Below are positions 6,354 to 15,799 of a DNA stretch of 64,000 nucleotides, in pieces; position 1 is the stretch's first letter, and each line of letters starts with the position of its first letter. The DNA is from Thiohalophilus sp. (GTDB taxonomy: Bacteria > Pseudomonadota > Gammaproteobacteria > UBA6429 > Thiohalophilaceae). The stretch covers positions 62,001 to 126,000 of the forward strand of contig NZ_JAXHMV010000016.1 in assembly GCF_034521165.1 (NCBI RefSeq). Reading direction: 5' to 3'. A program made the position numbers and the translations under genes. The notes beneath the pieces are model-generated. The model was not told the DNA's origin. It was given only the letters and a program-made list of their open reading frames with translations, and searched no databases.

Positions 6354-9300
6354 TCAATCACTAAGCTGACGCTCCCGCTGATGCACAAAAGTATAGATCA
6401 CCGGAATCAATACCAGGGTGATCAGGGTGGAGGCGGTCAGGCCGCCGATGACCGCGCGGGCCATCGGTGCCTGGGCATCCGCGCCCTCGCCGATCCCCAG
6501 TGCCAGCGGCAACAGGGCGAGAATGGTGGTCAGGGTCGTCATCAGGATCGGGCGCAGGCGGCGGCGCCCGGCCTCGATCACCGCCGGCTGCAGTTCGAAC
6601 CCTTCACGGCACAGGCGGGTGGTTTGATCCACCAGCAGAATCGCGTTATTGACCACGATCCCGCCGAGCATGATACAGCCAATATAGGATTGCAGGTTCA
6701 ACGTGGTGCCAGTGACAAACAACATCACGATCACCCCGATGGCGGCAAGCGGGACCGATATCATCACGATCAGCGGATCGCGGAACGATTCATACTGTGA
6801 CGCCAGCACCATGTAAACCAGTAAGACCGCCAGCAGTAAGGAGATCAGCAATTGCTGAAATGCTTCCTGCTGCTCCTCGAACTTGCCGACGATCAGCAGC
6901 TCATAGCCACGCGGCCGCGGGATCTGATCCAGCCGGGTCTGGATAGCCGCCGCCACCGAGCCCAGATCCCGGCCGGCGATATTGCCGGTGACGGTGATCA
7001 GTCGTTCCTGATCCTTGCGTTCGATGATCACCGGCCCCTGACTAAAATCGATCGTCACCAGATTGCGCAAAGTGACCTGCTCGTCGCGCGGAGTACTCAG
7101 TGCCAGATTCAGCACTTCCTCGATATCGCGCTGCTCGACGTCCTCGATCTGGACCAGAATGCGATAGGAATCCCCTTCAGTACGGTATTCACCGGCCTGC
7201 GATCCGGCCACGGCCGTCTCGAAGACCTCGGCCACGTCGCGCGGGCTCAGGCCCAGATCCGCTGCCTTGTTACGATCGATGTCGATCGCCAGTTGCGGAA
7301 TGCCGGCACGACGGCTGATTTCCACATCGGTAATGCCCTCGACTTCGGCCATCGTCACGGCTACCCGTTTCGATAGCTGGTCGATCGTATCGAAATCGAA
7401 ACCGCGAACTTCCACACTGATGCCCTCTCCCCCGGCCAGCAAACGCTCCAGCAGAAACTGTCCCTGTGGCGCGCGGGTGCGGATTTGCATGCCCGCGATC
7501 TTGCCCTCCAGCCGCTGGCGCAAATCCTGTGCGATCTCGGTATTGGAACGCTCACGTTCGGTGGCGGGGACCAGTGACAGGCGGATCTCGCCGCGCGAGG
7601 CACCGCCAGCCCGCCGGCTGGCGGTCACCACGCTGGCGACCGAGGAGACCATCTCGGGCACCGCCGCATACACAATGGATTCCATCTTGCGGGTCTGGCG
7701 ATCCACCAGATCCAGCCGGGTCCCGACTTCCATTTCCCCGCTGATCCGAACTTCGCCTTCGTCACTGGGCGGCAGAAACTCGGTGCCGATAAACGGCAAT
7801 AACAACAGGCTGCCCAGCAACAGACCGACCGCGCTCAGAATACTGCGGCGCCGATAACGCAGAGCCAGAGACAATATCTGCTGATAGCGGCTCGCCAGTT
7901 TATCCAGTCCCTTGCCGCTGGCGTCAATCAGCCGGTTCAAACCGGCATAGCGGCTACGATACGTCCAGGAAGCGGACTGCCCCGCAAGCAACCGCCCCGC
8001 CATCATCGGCACCAGGCTCAGGGAAACCAGCAGGGCACACAACAGGGAAAATACCACCACCAGGCCCAGATCCTGAAACAGAATACCGGTCACCCCTTCG
8101 ACGAAGACCAGCGGCAAAAAGATCACCAGCGTGGTGATAGTACTGGCAATGATGGCCGTGCCGACTTCGCGTGTGCCTTCCACGGCGGCCACCGGCGTAG
8201 GCTCGTTGAGTTCCTGGCGACGTCGAAAGACGTTTTCCATCACCACCACCGAGCTGTCGACCATCATGCCGACCCCCAGCGCCAGTCCCGCCAGGGTCAT
8301 GAGATTGATGGTCAGCCCGGCGAAATACAACAGGGCAAAGGTGGCAATCACCGAAATGGGAATCGCCACCGAGATAACTGCAGTACTGCGGATGTTACGC
8401 AGGAAAAACAGCAGCACCAGAATCGCCAGCGCCCCGCCATAGAGCACCGAGCGGGACACATTGGTAATCGAGCGTTCGATAAAGTTACCCTGGTTAATCA
8501 CGGGCACGATCTTCAATTGCGGGTAAGCGCGATTGACCGATTCGATCTCCTGCAAGATCCGGCGCGAGACCTCCACGGTATTGGCGCCCGACTGTTTACG
8601 CACCGCCAGGCGCACGCCCTGTTTGCCGTTGATCCGGATGATCCGATCCTGTTTCTCGTAGGTATCCACCACCCGTGCAATCTGGCCGATAGTGACAAAA
8701 CCGTCCTCGCGTCGAACAATGACCGTATCGCGGATCTGATCCAGGCTGGCAAACTCGGCCGGGGCCCGCAATGTCATCTGGTAACGACCCTGATCCAGAT
8801 TGCCGGCCGGCAGATCGAGGTTGGCATCGCGCAGGGCGTCCAGGATCTGGTTCATCGGCAGTTGCAGGGCATTGATACGATCAGGATCCAGCTCGACGCG
8901 AACTTCACGATTGAAGCCGCCCCAGGGATCCACCTGCGCCACCCCGGGGATCCGGGTAAAGCGATGGCGGATATGGTCTTCGATGATCTGGGTCAGCTCG
9001 ACCGGGTCGATATCGCTCGACACCCCCATCAAGACGACCGGGAAGCTGTCGATGTCGTACTTGCGCACCCGCAGCCCGGTCACCTCGTCCGGCAATTCAC
9101 TGCGCTCGTCATCGAGCCGGGCGCGCATGTCGGATGCCGCCACATCGATGTCCGTATCCCAGGAAAAACTGACCCGCACGTTGGCCGTGCCTTCGGACGA
9201 TTGAGAAACGATTTCCTCGACGCCGGGCACCGTGGCCACGATCTCCTCGAGGATCTGGGTAACCATCCGCTCCATGACCTCGGGGCTGGCGTTTTCATAC

Positions 9301-9449
9301 TGGGCGCGGACATTCAGGGTGGGCAGTTCGACACTGGGCAGCAGATCGATCTGCAGCCGGGTCATCGATACCAGGCCGATAATGATGATCGCCAGCGCCA
9401 CCATGCTGGTGAACACCGGTCGTCTGACGCTGGCGTCGGCAAGAATCAT
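6354..9449 (-). CDS. RND efflux pump, inner-membrane subunit (HAE1-type)
   Basis: The 1031-residue protein has the full RND plan: TM1 at residues 10-30, a large periplasmic porter loop, TM2-6, TM7 near 520-540, a second periplasmic loop and TM8-12. Helix TM4 reads GVGMMVDSSVVVMENV, keeping the first of the two AcrB proton-relay aspartates with Ser in place of the second; TM10 has VVNNAILLVDQ, Asn in place of the AcrB lysine. This pattern is usual for SwrC/MdtB-like relatives, not for classical AcrB. It takes drugs, lipids or hydrophobic compounds from membrane/periplasm, driven by protons. It starts 6 nt after the adaptor gene. No outer-membrane factor gene is adjacent. Confidence 0.92.
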   Translation of the reverse strand: MILADASVRRPVFTSMVALAIIIIGLVSMTRLQIDLLPSVELPTLNVRAQYENASPEVMERMVTQILEEIVATVPGVEEIVSQSSEGTANVRVSFSWDTDIDVAASDMRARLDDERSELPDEVTGLRVRKYDIDSFPVVLMGVSSDIDPVELTQIIEDHIRHRFTRIPGVAQVDPWGGFNREVRVELDPDRINALQLPMNQILDALRDANLDLPAGNLDQGRYQMTLRAPAEFASLDQIRDTVIVRREDGFVTIGQIARVVDTYEKQDRIIRINGKQGVRLAVRKQSGANTVEVSRRILQEIESVNRAYPQLKIVPVINQGNFIERSITNVSRSVLYGGALAILVLLFFLRNIRSTAVISVAIPISVIATFALLYFAGLTINLMTLAGLALGVGMMVDSSVVVMENVFRRRQELNEPTPVAAVEGTREVGTAIIASTITTLVIFLPLVFVEGVTGILFQDLGLVVVFSLLCALLVSLSLVPMMAGRLLAGQSASWTYRSRYAGLNRLIDASGKGLDKLASRYQQILSLALRYRRRSILSAVGLLLGSLLLLPFIGTEFLPPSDEGEVRISGEMEVGTRLDLVDRQTRKMESIVYAAVPEMVSSVASVVTASRRAGGASRGEIRLSLVPATERERSNTEIAQDLRQRLEGKIAGMQIRTRAPQGQFLLERLLAGGEGISVEVRGFDFDTIDQLSKRVAVTMAEVEGITDVEISRRAGIPQLAIDIDRNKAADLGLSPRDVAEVFETAVAGSQAGEYRTEGDSYRILVQIEDVEQRDIEEVLNLALSTPRDEQVTLRNLVTIDFSQGPVIIERKDQERLITVTGNIAGRDLGSVAAAIQTRLDQIPRPRGYELLIVGKFEEQQEAFQQLLISLLLAVLLVYMVLASQYESFRDPLIVMISVPLAAIGVIVMLFVTGTTLNLQSYIGCIMLGGIVVNNAILLVDQTTRLCREGFELQPAVIEAGRRRLRPILMTTLTTILALLPLALGIGEGADAQAPMARAVIGGLTASTLITLVLIPVIYTFVHQRERQLSD

Positions 9450-9455
9450 TCGTGC

Positions 9456-10625
9456 CTACTCAACGACCCTGACAGCGGCACCGTCATCGAGAAACTGCTG
9501 GCCCAGGGTAACGACCCGACCACGCAGATCCGCCGGTTCGAGAATGCGCCGCCAGTCGTCCTGACGAAAGTCCGCGGTCACCGGCTGCCAGCGCACCTGC
9601 TGTGCCTGCTCGTTGAGCACGAAGACGCCCTGCTCACCCTCGCGCACGGTCAGCGCCAGTTCGGGGACACTGATGGCCTGATTAAATTCCTGCAGGGCAA
9701 TAGTGGTGCGAATAAACATGCCCGGCTTGAGTTTGTGATCCGGGTTTTCCACGCGCAGCTCCACCCGGGCCTGGCGCGTGGCTTCACTGAACACCGGGGC
9801 GATGCGTTCGATACGCGCCGCGAACGATTCGCCCGGGTAGGCGGCGGTGGTCAGGGTGGCCGGTTGCCCGGCTTGCAGATGGGCATAGCCGCCCTCGGTG
9901 ACCTGAATCACCGCCAGCAACGGCGCCGGCTCGACCACGCGCAACAAGGCCGCATTGGCCGAGACGGTATCGCCCTCATCAACATAGCGTTCGCCCACCA
10001 CCCGCAGCTCCTGACCCTCGCTCCATTCCGCCCTGACCCGGGTATAACCCAGCTGGATACGACTGGTTTCCAGCACCGATTCGGCCTTGCGCAGATTGGC
10101 ACGGGCTACCTCCACTTCCGCCTGCTTGGCCAGCTGATTGGCCTTGGCGACATCGTACTGGGTGTCGGTGGTCAGCCCCTGCTTGCGCAGTTGATCCACC
10201 CGGGCCAGTTCCCGCCGGGCGATTTCCAGCGCGCTTTTGGCGGCTTCGAGATTGGCACGGGCGACCTCGAGCTCCGCTTCAGCCCGGGCCACGGCCTGCT
10301 GGTACTCTTCATCGTCCAGTTCCGCCACCACCTGGCCGCGGGTGATCGAATCGGCCAGGTCCACATAGAGTTTCTTGACCCGGCCGCTGATCTTGGGCGC
10401 CACCACAAACTGGGCGCGGGCCTGCAGTGTCCCGCTGAAGGTCCGCTGCATCTGCATGGGGCCCCGGCGCACTTCGGCAACTTCAACAGGCAGGGCCCGG
10501 TCGGACTCCCTGCCCTGCTGCCGGGGTGCTTCATTAATGTTGGTGTACAGCAACCAGCCGGCCGCAATCAGCACTGGCAGCAATAACAGCAGCCAGGTTT
10601 TTCGCTTACGCCAGATCATAGCCAT
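9456..10625 (-). CDS. RND efflux periplasmic adaptor (membrane fusion protein)
   Basis: The 389-residue product has an N-terminal membrane anchor (WLLLLLPVLIAAGWLLY, 11-27), a biotinyl-lipoyl half (SGRVKKLYVDLADSITRGQVVAELDD), a long alpha-hairpin rich in Ala/Glu (QQAVARAEAELEVARANLEAAKSALEIARREL, about 108-190), the second lipoyl half, a beta-barrel (FAARIERIAPVFSEATRQARVELRVENPDHKLKPGMFIRTTIAL) and the membrane-proximal domain. It links the RND subunit to an outer-membrane channel. It is first in a two-gene operon. The region 10626-10862 upstream holds no supported gene and should contain the promoter. Confidence 0.92.
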   Translation of the reverse strand: MAMIWRKRKTWLLLLLPVLIAAGWLLYTNINEAPRQQGRESDRALPVEVAEVRRGPMQMQRTFSGTLQARAQFVVAPKISGRVKKLYVDLADSITRGQVVAELDDEEYQQAVARAEAELEVARANLEAAKSALEIARRELARVDQLRKQGLTTDTQYDVAKANQLAKQAEVEVARANLRKAESVLETSRIQLGYTRVRAEWSEGQELRVVGERYVDEGDTVSANAALLRVVEPAPLLAVIQVTEGGYAHLQAGQPATLTTAAYPGESFAARIERIAPVFSEATRQARVELRVENPDHKLKPGMFIRTTIALQEFNQAISVPELALTVREGEQGVFVLNEQAQQVRWQPVTADFRQDDWRRILEPADLRGRVVTLGQQFLDDGAAVRVVE

Positions 10626-10862
10626 TCAATTCACTCGGTTACGGGAAACGGGGCATCCCGGGATGACGCCAGTATCACGGCCAGGCTGTATGGCCGGATG
10701 GCAAGATTCTGATCATAGAGTTTGAGTTCCGGCTGGCGTCGGGGTTCCATTCTATCACTGTCAATACACCGCAGCGCCTGTCGGGCCGATCGGGCAGGCA
10801 GGGCAACAGGCCGATGAATCGCGTCATCGGCACCAGTATTTCCGGGGGGCATTTCCGTGGGG

Positions 10863-11168
10863 TCAGAGAAACTTTGTCCGGGCAGCCAGCGCCTCCTGGC
10901 TCAGTGTCACATCACGCAGTCCCGAGCCGTCTTCTTCGGCGCCCATCACCACGCCGTTGCCGGAGACGGGAATCAGGCTGTCGATCTGAAAGCGTCCTTC
11001 GCTGCCGCGCAGGAAACACTCTTCATCAAAAAATAGCCGATCACCGCTGGCGTCGACCTCGTCGATGGCGATGGTCTCATAACCGATGAGTTTAACGATG
11101 TCCTCGAAACGGCCGATCTCGATGGGCTCAATCGATCGGGATTGTGGGCGAATCAACAAAGCTTTCAT
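10863..11168 (-). CDS. Small conserved protein, possibly DUF3846-like
   Basis: A good ribosome site (AAGGAG, 8 nt before the ATG) supports this 101-residue gene. It begins MKALLIRPQSRSIEPIEIG and contains an acidic core (IAIDEVDASGDRLFFDEECF) and GNGVVMGAEEDGSGLRDV. The order of these blocks resembles DUF3846, a family of unknown function, but I rate this as tentative. It lies 33 nt after the DASS symporter gene on the same strand and is probably cotranscribed. No membrane segment or signal peptide is visible. Confidence 0.6.
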   Translation of the reverse strand: MKALLIRPQSRSIEPIEIGRFEDIVKLIGYETIAIDEVDASGDRLFFDEECFLRGSEGRFQIDSLIPVSGNGVVMGAEEDGSGLRDVTLSQEALAARTKFL

Positions 11169-11201
11169 TGGTCTGCTCCTTTTATATATAAAGACAGGAC
11201 G

Positions 11202-12683
11202 TCAGTTGACACCCAGCTCCAGCACCGACGGCAAGACCAGTGTAATAAAGCCGGTAATCAGAACGGCACCGATGAGATTCAATAACACACCGACCCGTGC
11301 CATCTGTGGAATCGTCACCTGACGACTGGCGAACACAATCGCATTGGGCGGGGTGGCAACCGGCAGCATAAATGCAAAGGAGGCGGCCAGGGCCGCGGAG
11401 GCCATCAACGCCAGCGGGGCAATTTCCGCCGCCAGGGCAAAGCCGGACATCACCGGTAATAACAGTGAGGCGGTCGCGGTGTTGGAGGTAACTTCCGTCA
11501 TGAAGATCACCAGCAAGACCACCGCGCCCACCAGGACAACCATGTTCGCACCCTGTAACAGGGTCAATTGCTGCCCCAGCCACTCGGTGAGGCCGCTGGC
11601 GGCAAAGCCGCTGGCCAGGGCAAAACCGCCACCGAACAGGATGATGATATCCCACGGAATGCGCACGGCGGTTTTCCAGTCGAGCAGAAACTGCCCTTTT
11701 TTAATATCCGCCGGGATCACAAACAACAACAGCGCGCCGAGGATCGCCACACTGGAGTCGGTGATCTCACTCAGCGCCGGGATTTCGTTTATCAGGCCCC
11801 GAAACAACCAGACCAGCGCCACGAAACCAAACACGATCAACACCCGCTTTTCCTGCTTGCTCATCGGCCCGAGTTCATCCAGTTGCTGGCGGATAACACG
11901 ACGTCCCCCACTTAATCCCTCGGCCATGGTCTGGCGAAACGCCACCCGGGTCAGGAACCACCAGGTAATAAACAGCATTACCACCGACAAGGGCGCGGCG
12001 AACAGCATCCACTCGGCAAAACCGATGCTGTAGCCGTACTGTTTTTCCACCACGCCGGCGAGAATCGCATTGGGCGGTGTCCCGATCAGGGTGGCGATCC
12101 CGCCGATGGAGGCGGCATAGGCAATGCCCAGCATCAGGGAAATGCCAAACCAGGTCGGTGTCAGGGCTTCATCCTCCGCCGGCTGTTCCGGCGATAACTG
12201 GCGCAATACCGCCATGCCGATGGTCACCATCAACATGGCGGTGGCGGTATTGCTGATCCAGCAGGACAAAAAGGCCGTCGCGAGCATAAAGCCCAGCAAT
12301 ACCCGGCTGGGCGTGGTGCCAACCAGGCAAATAGTCTGCAAGGCAATACGTTTGTGCAGTCCCCAGCGCTCGATCGCCATGGCGATCAGAAAACCGCCCA
12401 TGAACAGATAAATCAGATGGTTGGCATAGGAGGCCGTGACCTTCGCCGTGGGCATCACGCCCAGCAACGGAAATAATGCGATCGGGATCAGGGCCGTCGC
12501 CGGAATCGGGATGGCTTCGGTAATCCACAGGGTCGCCATCAGCAGGGTGACCGCCGCGGCCTTCTGGCCTTCCGGCGACATGCCTTCCGGCGTCGGGATC
12601 AAGAGCATAAGGACAAACAACAGCGGGCCAAGTGCCAGGCCGATCAATTGCCGTCGGCTAAAGCCGACTTCCTTCAGTTGCAT
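11202..12683 (-). CDS. DASS (SLC13) family sodium-anion symporter
   Basis: The 493-residue, highly hydrophobic protein has the two-fold repeat of DASS transporters, each half with an SNT motif: WISNTATAMLMVTIG (about 142-156) and VTSNTATASLLLPVM (about 408-422). These bind Na+ and the carboxylate. The family imports di- or tricarboxylates or sulfate with sodium. A ribosome site (GGGGGAT) precedes the ATG. Substrate cannot be read from the sequence; a sulfate or dicarboxylate role would suit the rest of the window. The gene is separated from the upstream iron operon by a terminator. Confidence 0.9.
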   Translation of the reverse strand: MQLKEVGFSRRQLIGLALGPLLFVLMLLIPTPEGMSPEGQKAAAVTLLMATLWITEAIPIPATALIPIALFPLLGVMPTAKVTASYANHLIYLFMGGFLIAMAIERWGLHKRIALQTICLVGTTPSRVLLGFMLATAFLSCWISNTATAMLMVTIGMAVLRQLSPEQPAEDEALTPTWFGISLMLGIAYAASIGGIATLIGTPPNAILAGVVEKQYGYSIGFAEWMLFAAPLSVVMLFITWWFLTRVAFRQTMAEGLSGGRRVIRQQLDELGPMSKQEKRVLIVFGFVALVWLFRGLINEIPALSEITDSSVAILGALLLFVIPADIKKGQFLLDWKTAVRIPWDIIILFGGGFALASGFAASGLTEWLGQQLTLLQGANMVVLVGAVVLLVIFMTEVTSNTATASLLLPVMSGFALAAEIAPLALMASAALAASFAFMLPVATPPNAIVFASRQVTIPQMARVGVLLNLIGAVLITGFITLVLPSVLELGVN

Positions 12684-12780
12684 GTTATCCCCCTGTTTCG
12701 ACCGGTACCAGCCCGGCTAAGCCATTACGACTACCATACTTAAACGCCCCCGGGCCGGCAATCATCCCGTCTGCGCGGAC

Positions 12781-12811
12781 AAAAAAACCCGCATCCAGGC
12801 ACGGATGCGGG
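12781..12811 (-). terminator. Rho-independent terminator of the iron-uptake operon
   Basis: On the minus strand CCCGCATCC pairs with GGATGCGGG (12788-12796 and 12803-12811) around a 6-nt loop, followed by seven T's. It lies 39 nt after the TonB-receptor stop codon. Confidence 0.95.
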
Positions 12812-12849
12812 TGGGTTACCACCAATGGCAGAGGAGTTATTGGAGGAGT

Positions 12850-15090
12850 TTAAAAGTCGTGCTTGAGGCCGAGCATGAAGGTGCGCGGCTTGCCGGGACG
12901 CAACCCGGCCGGACGCCGGGCCACCGCATAGGTCTCATCCAGCAGGTTCTCGACGGTCAGATACACCTTGCTGTTCTCGGCGAAGCGATAATCACCGCCA
13001 AGATCGACCACCAGGTGGGAGTCGACCTTCTCATCCGCCGGGATGCCGCCCTGACCGGCTACGGTCCGCATTTCATCCTTATACTTGGCGGCCAGATCCA
13101 CACGCCAGTTGCTGTATTCCACACCGATTCCGGCCGATAACTGATGCTGCGGCAGATAGGGCAGTTCATCGCCCGGTTCCACGGTGCCCCACTCGCCGAA
13201 GCTGCTGGAGAAGCCGTTGTCGAAGGTGGCATCGGTATAGGTATAGCTCAGGCGTACCGGCAAACCATAAGCCTTGCCACTGTCGGCGGCCAGATCCCAG
13301 CTGAGAGAAGCTTCCAGTCCCTGCACGGTCACTTCACCGGCCTGGAACTGATCGCCGATGGTGCAACCGCCGCCGCTGGATGCGGTGCAGGTGCCCAGCA
13401 GGTTGCTGTAGTCGTTGTAGAAGGCAATGGCCTCACCCTGCATGCTTCCATCGTTATAACGCAGACCGGCTTCGAGGTTGACGCTCTTCTCCTCGTCCGC
13501 ATCGGAGCCTGGTGACGGCGGCGTAAAGCCGCGATGAATGCCGGCCAGCAAGCGAACCCGATCATTGAGCTGATAGGTTGCACCGAAACCGGGGATCCAG
13601 ACATCAATCGAGTGCTCGGTGACAGTCAGACTGCTACCGGTGCGGCCGGGATCGCTGGTGCCGTAATCCTTGCGTTCGGTGTCGATGGACTCATAACGCA
13701 GACCTGGCTGCAGGGTCCATTTGTCAAATTGAATGGTATCCTGCACAAAGGCGGCCAGAGCCGTTGCGCTGGAGACCCGGTTACTTTCGGAGCCCGGTGC
13801 ACCGGCGGTGGTCAGCACCATGGTACCATTATCCATCTTGTATTGATCGACATGCTGGAAACGGTCGATCTCGTCCTCGTGATAACGCAGGCCGTACTCG
13901 ATATCGTGCCGTGCGCCGCCCTTGTCGAATGACATGGCCAGCACCGACTGGACACCCTGTGAATAGTATCCACGGTTATTGGCCTTGACCGACAGATAAT
14001 CATCCGCGCTGTCCCCACCCTTGATGACCGCCATTTCTGCCGAGAAGGTCGAGGGATCATCCAGGATGGAACTGATACCGTTACCGTTGACCTTGTCCAG
14101 CTTGTACCAGTTACGCGCGAAATCCTGGCGATACAGGGTCGTTGTCACATCCGCCTTCGGAGACAACTCGGCAAAGTGACGCAGGCTATACTGTTGCTGA
14201 TCCGCATTCATTTGATCGCGCTGCGAGGCGGCGTAACGCCGAAGAGGTGTCGCATTGAAGTCGTCCTGAGTCAAACCCAGATAGGTTTCGTTGGAGACCT
14301 CGTCATAGGCGCCCAGCTTGAGTTCGAGCTCCTGGTAGGTCTTCGCATCCGCGCCGGTAACAACACGGAACTTGGTCAGGTAATCCTCGGTATCGAAACC
14401 GGTATTACCGCCATTGTCCAGGTCCTTGAAACCGTCGGAGCTGTACTGGAAGGTTTCCGCCATCCAGCCAAACTGCTCACCACTGTCACCCACATGAACA
14501 TGGGTGCGACGGGTGGTATCGCTGCCCTGACTGACATCGACCTGGCCACCAAACTGATTGGGAATGGAACGGCTGATCAGGTTCAGCGCGCCACCGGTGG
14601 TATTGGGGCCGTATTTAATGGAACTGGACCCCTTGCGCACTTCCACCGACTCCATGCGTCCGGCGCTGGGGAAATAATAGGCCGCCGGTGCCGAATAGGG
14701 CGCCGGCGCGGCCAGTACACCGTCTTCCATCAGCGTGATACGCGCACTGCGATCCACGCCCGTGCCCCGCATGCCGATGTTGGGCCGCAGGCCATAACCA
14801 TCTTCTTCCTGCAGATTCACGCCCGGTACTTCACGCAGAATACGATTGATATCGCTGTACTCGTGTTTTTCCAGCTCTTCCTCGCTGATGAAATGCGCGG
14901 AACCGGCGATCGCCTGGGCACCTTGCTGACTGCCGACCACGGTAACCCGCTCCAGTACCCGGGATTTCGAGGTTTTGCCTTCGTCGGCATACAGCACCGG
15001 CGAGGTCAGCGCAAAAGCGACCGCAGCAGCCAAAGGCGCCAGGCGACATGATGTAGTAGTGGTCTTACAGGTTTTTTGTTTGCTGTGCAT
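12850..15090 (-). CDS. TonB-dependent receptor, FecA-like siderophore/iron chelate transporter
   Basis: The ATG at 15090 is preceded by GGGAG; an in-frame ATG nine codons upstream is less likely. The precursor has a long signal peptide (to about SPVLYA), a TonB box (RVLERVTVVGS), the plug domain (ISEEELEKHEYSDINRILREVPGVNL, GMRGTG, MESVEVRKGSSSIKYGPNTTGGALNLIS) and a 22-strand barrel ending in LGLKHDF. The plug resembles FecA and related ferric-citrate-type receptors. There is no extra N-terminal signalling domain, and no FecIR pair is nearby. It is the last gene of a Fur-box operon with TonB-ExbBD and HemP. Heme or a citrate-type chelate are both possible. Confidence 0.9.
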   Translation of the reverse strand: MHSKQKTCKTTTTSCRLAPLAAAVAFALTSPVLYADEGKTSKSRVLERVTVVGSQQGAQAIAGSAHFISEEELEKHEYSDINRILREVPGVNLQEEDGYGLRPNIGMRGTGVDRSARITLMEDGVLAAPAPYSAPAAYYFPSAGRMESVEVRKGSSSIKYGPNTTGGALNLISRSIPNQFGGQVDVSQGSDTTRRTHVHVGDSGEQFGWMAETFQYSSDGFKDLDNGGNTGFDTEDYLTKFRVVTGADAKTYQELELKLGAYDEVSNETYLGLTQDDFNATPLRRYAASQRDQMNADQQQYSLRHFAELSPKADVTTTLYRQDFARNWYKLDKVNGNGISSILDDPSTFSAEMAVIKGGDSADDYLSVKANNRGYYSQGVQSVLAMSFDKGGARHDIEYGLRYHEDEIDRFQHVDQYKMDNGTMVLTTAGAPGSESNRVSSATALAAFVQDTIQFDKWTLQPGLRYESIDTERKDYGTSDPGRTGSSLTVTEHSIDVWIPGFGATYQLNDRVRLLAGIHRGFTPPSPGSDADEEKSVNLEAGLRYNDGSMQGEAIAFYNDYSNLLGTCTASSGGGCTIGDQFQAGEVTVQGLEASLSWDLAADSGKAYGLPVRLSYTYTDATFDNGFSSSFGEWGTVEPGDELPYLPQHQLSAGIGVEYSNWRVDLAAKYKDEMRTVAGQGGIPADEKVDSHLVVDLGGDYRFAENSKVYLTVENLLDETYAVARRPAGLRPGKPRTFMLGLKHDF

Positions 15091-15204
15091 GACAGTCTCC
15101 CATTGATTGAACGACATTTCTGGGCTGGCTGACCGGCATCAATGGATGCACAGCTGGCTGGCAGTAAATTAATGTTGAATGTTGAGTTTTGAATTTTGAA
15201 TTCG

Positions 15205-15384
15205 TTACTTGGTTAATATCAGTTTGCCGCTGCGGGTTCGCCGCAGCATGTAAATCTCGCCCCGGTGTTCGATATGCAAGGGCCGGCCGTCCGGCAGCAA
15301 GGCCTCGCTACTGATCAGGTGCATACCGGATTCGGATGTATTGCGATTCCGGGGTTCCGGATTTGACGATCGTTTTTCACTCAT
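15205..15384 (-). CDS. hemP: Hemin uptake protein HemP family
   Basis: This roughly 59-residue protein ends in HIEHRGEIYMLRRTRSGKLILTK, the HemP signature. I place the start at 15384, four nucleotides after the exbD stop, where the GGAGAA inside exbD can act as ribosome site. HemP proteins are small Fur-controlled proteins found with heme/iron receptors; in Burkholderia HemP is an activator of the heme-uptake genes, and elsewhere its role is unclear. Its place between exbD and the receptor ties that receptor to iron or heme. Confidence 0.85.
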   Translation of the reverse strand: MSEKRSSNPEPRNRNTSESGMHLISSEALLPDGRPLHIEHRGEIYMLRRTRSGKLILTK

Positions 15385-15388
15385 CGCG

Positions 15389-15799
15389 CTACTGTTTCTC
15401 CGGTTCGGTGACAAAACCGATACGTTCTATGCCATGGCGCCGGGCGGCCGCCATCACTTTGGCAATCGACTCGTAGTTCGCGGCCCGATCCGCTTCCAGA
15501 TGCAGCTCCTGTTCCGGTTTGTTGACGCTCTGCAGGCGTGAGGTGAATTGCTCCCACGACAGAGCATCGCCGTCCCACAACAATCCCCCGTCGGCCTCGA
15601 TACCGATCACGATGGTCTGTTCATCCTGTTCGCTGGGACTGGATGAAGCCGCCGGCAGATCCACCTTGACCGCATGGGTGATCACCGGCGCGGTAATAAT
15701 GAACACCACCAGCAATACCAGCATTACATCCACCAGCGGAATCATGTTGATCTCCGCCATCGGTTGTTCCGCCGACTGTCCGAAACCGCCGAAGGCCAT
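15389..15799 (-). CDS. exbD: Biopolymer transport protein ExbD
   Basis: The 136-residue product has a short cytoplasmic N-terminus, one membrane helix with the essential aspartate (MIPLVDVMLVLLVVF, D24) and a periplasmic domain ending RHGIERIGFVTEP. With ExbB it forms the proton-driven motor that energises TonB. Its ATG overlaps the exbB stop codon (TAATG), showing translational coupling. Confidence 0.95.
   Translation of the reverse strand: MAFGGFGQSAEQPMAEINMIPLVDVMLVLLVVFIITAPVITHAVKVDLPAASSSPSEQDEQTIVIGIEADGGLLWDGDALSWEQFTSRLQSVNKPEQELHLEADRAANYESIAKVMAAARRHGIERIGFVTEPEKQ

Noticed and set aside
8517..10586. A 689-codon open frame on the + strand
   Set aside because: It lies antisense to the RND pump and adaptor genes. 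Its composition (His, Gly, Gln rich) is the usual mirror of GC-rich coding DNA, and no domain is recognised.
10631..10852. A 73-codon minus-strand frame upstream of the adaptor gene
   Set aside because: No ribosome site or homology; this stretch more likely holds the promoter of the efflux operon.
14176..15051. A 291-codon + strand frame
   Set aside because: It is antisense to the TonB receptor, which has full plug and barrel motifs. No ribosome site or family features.
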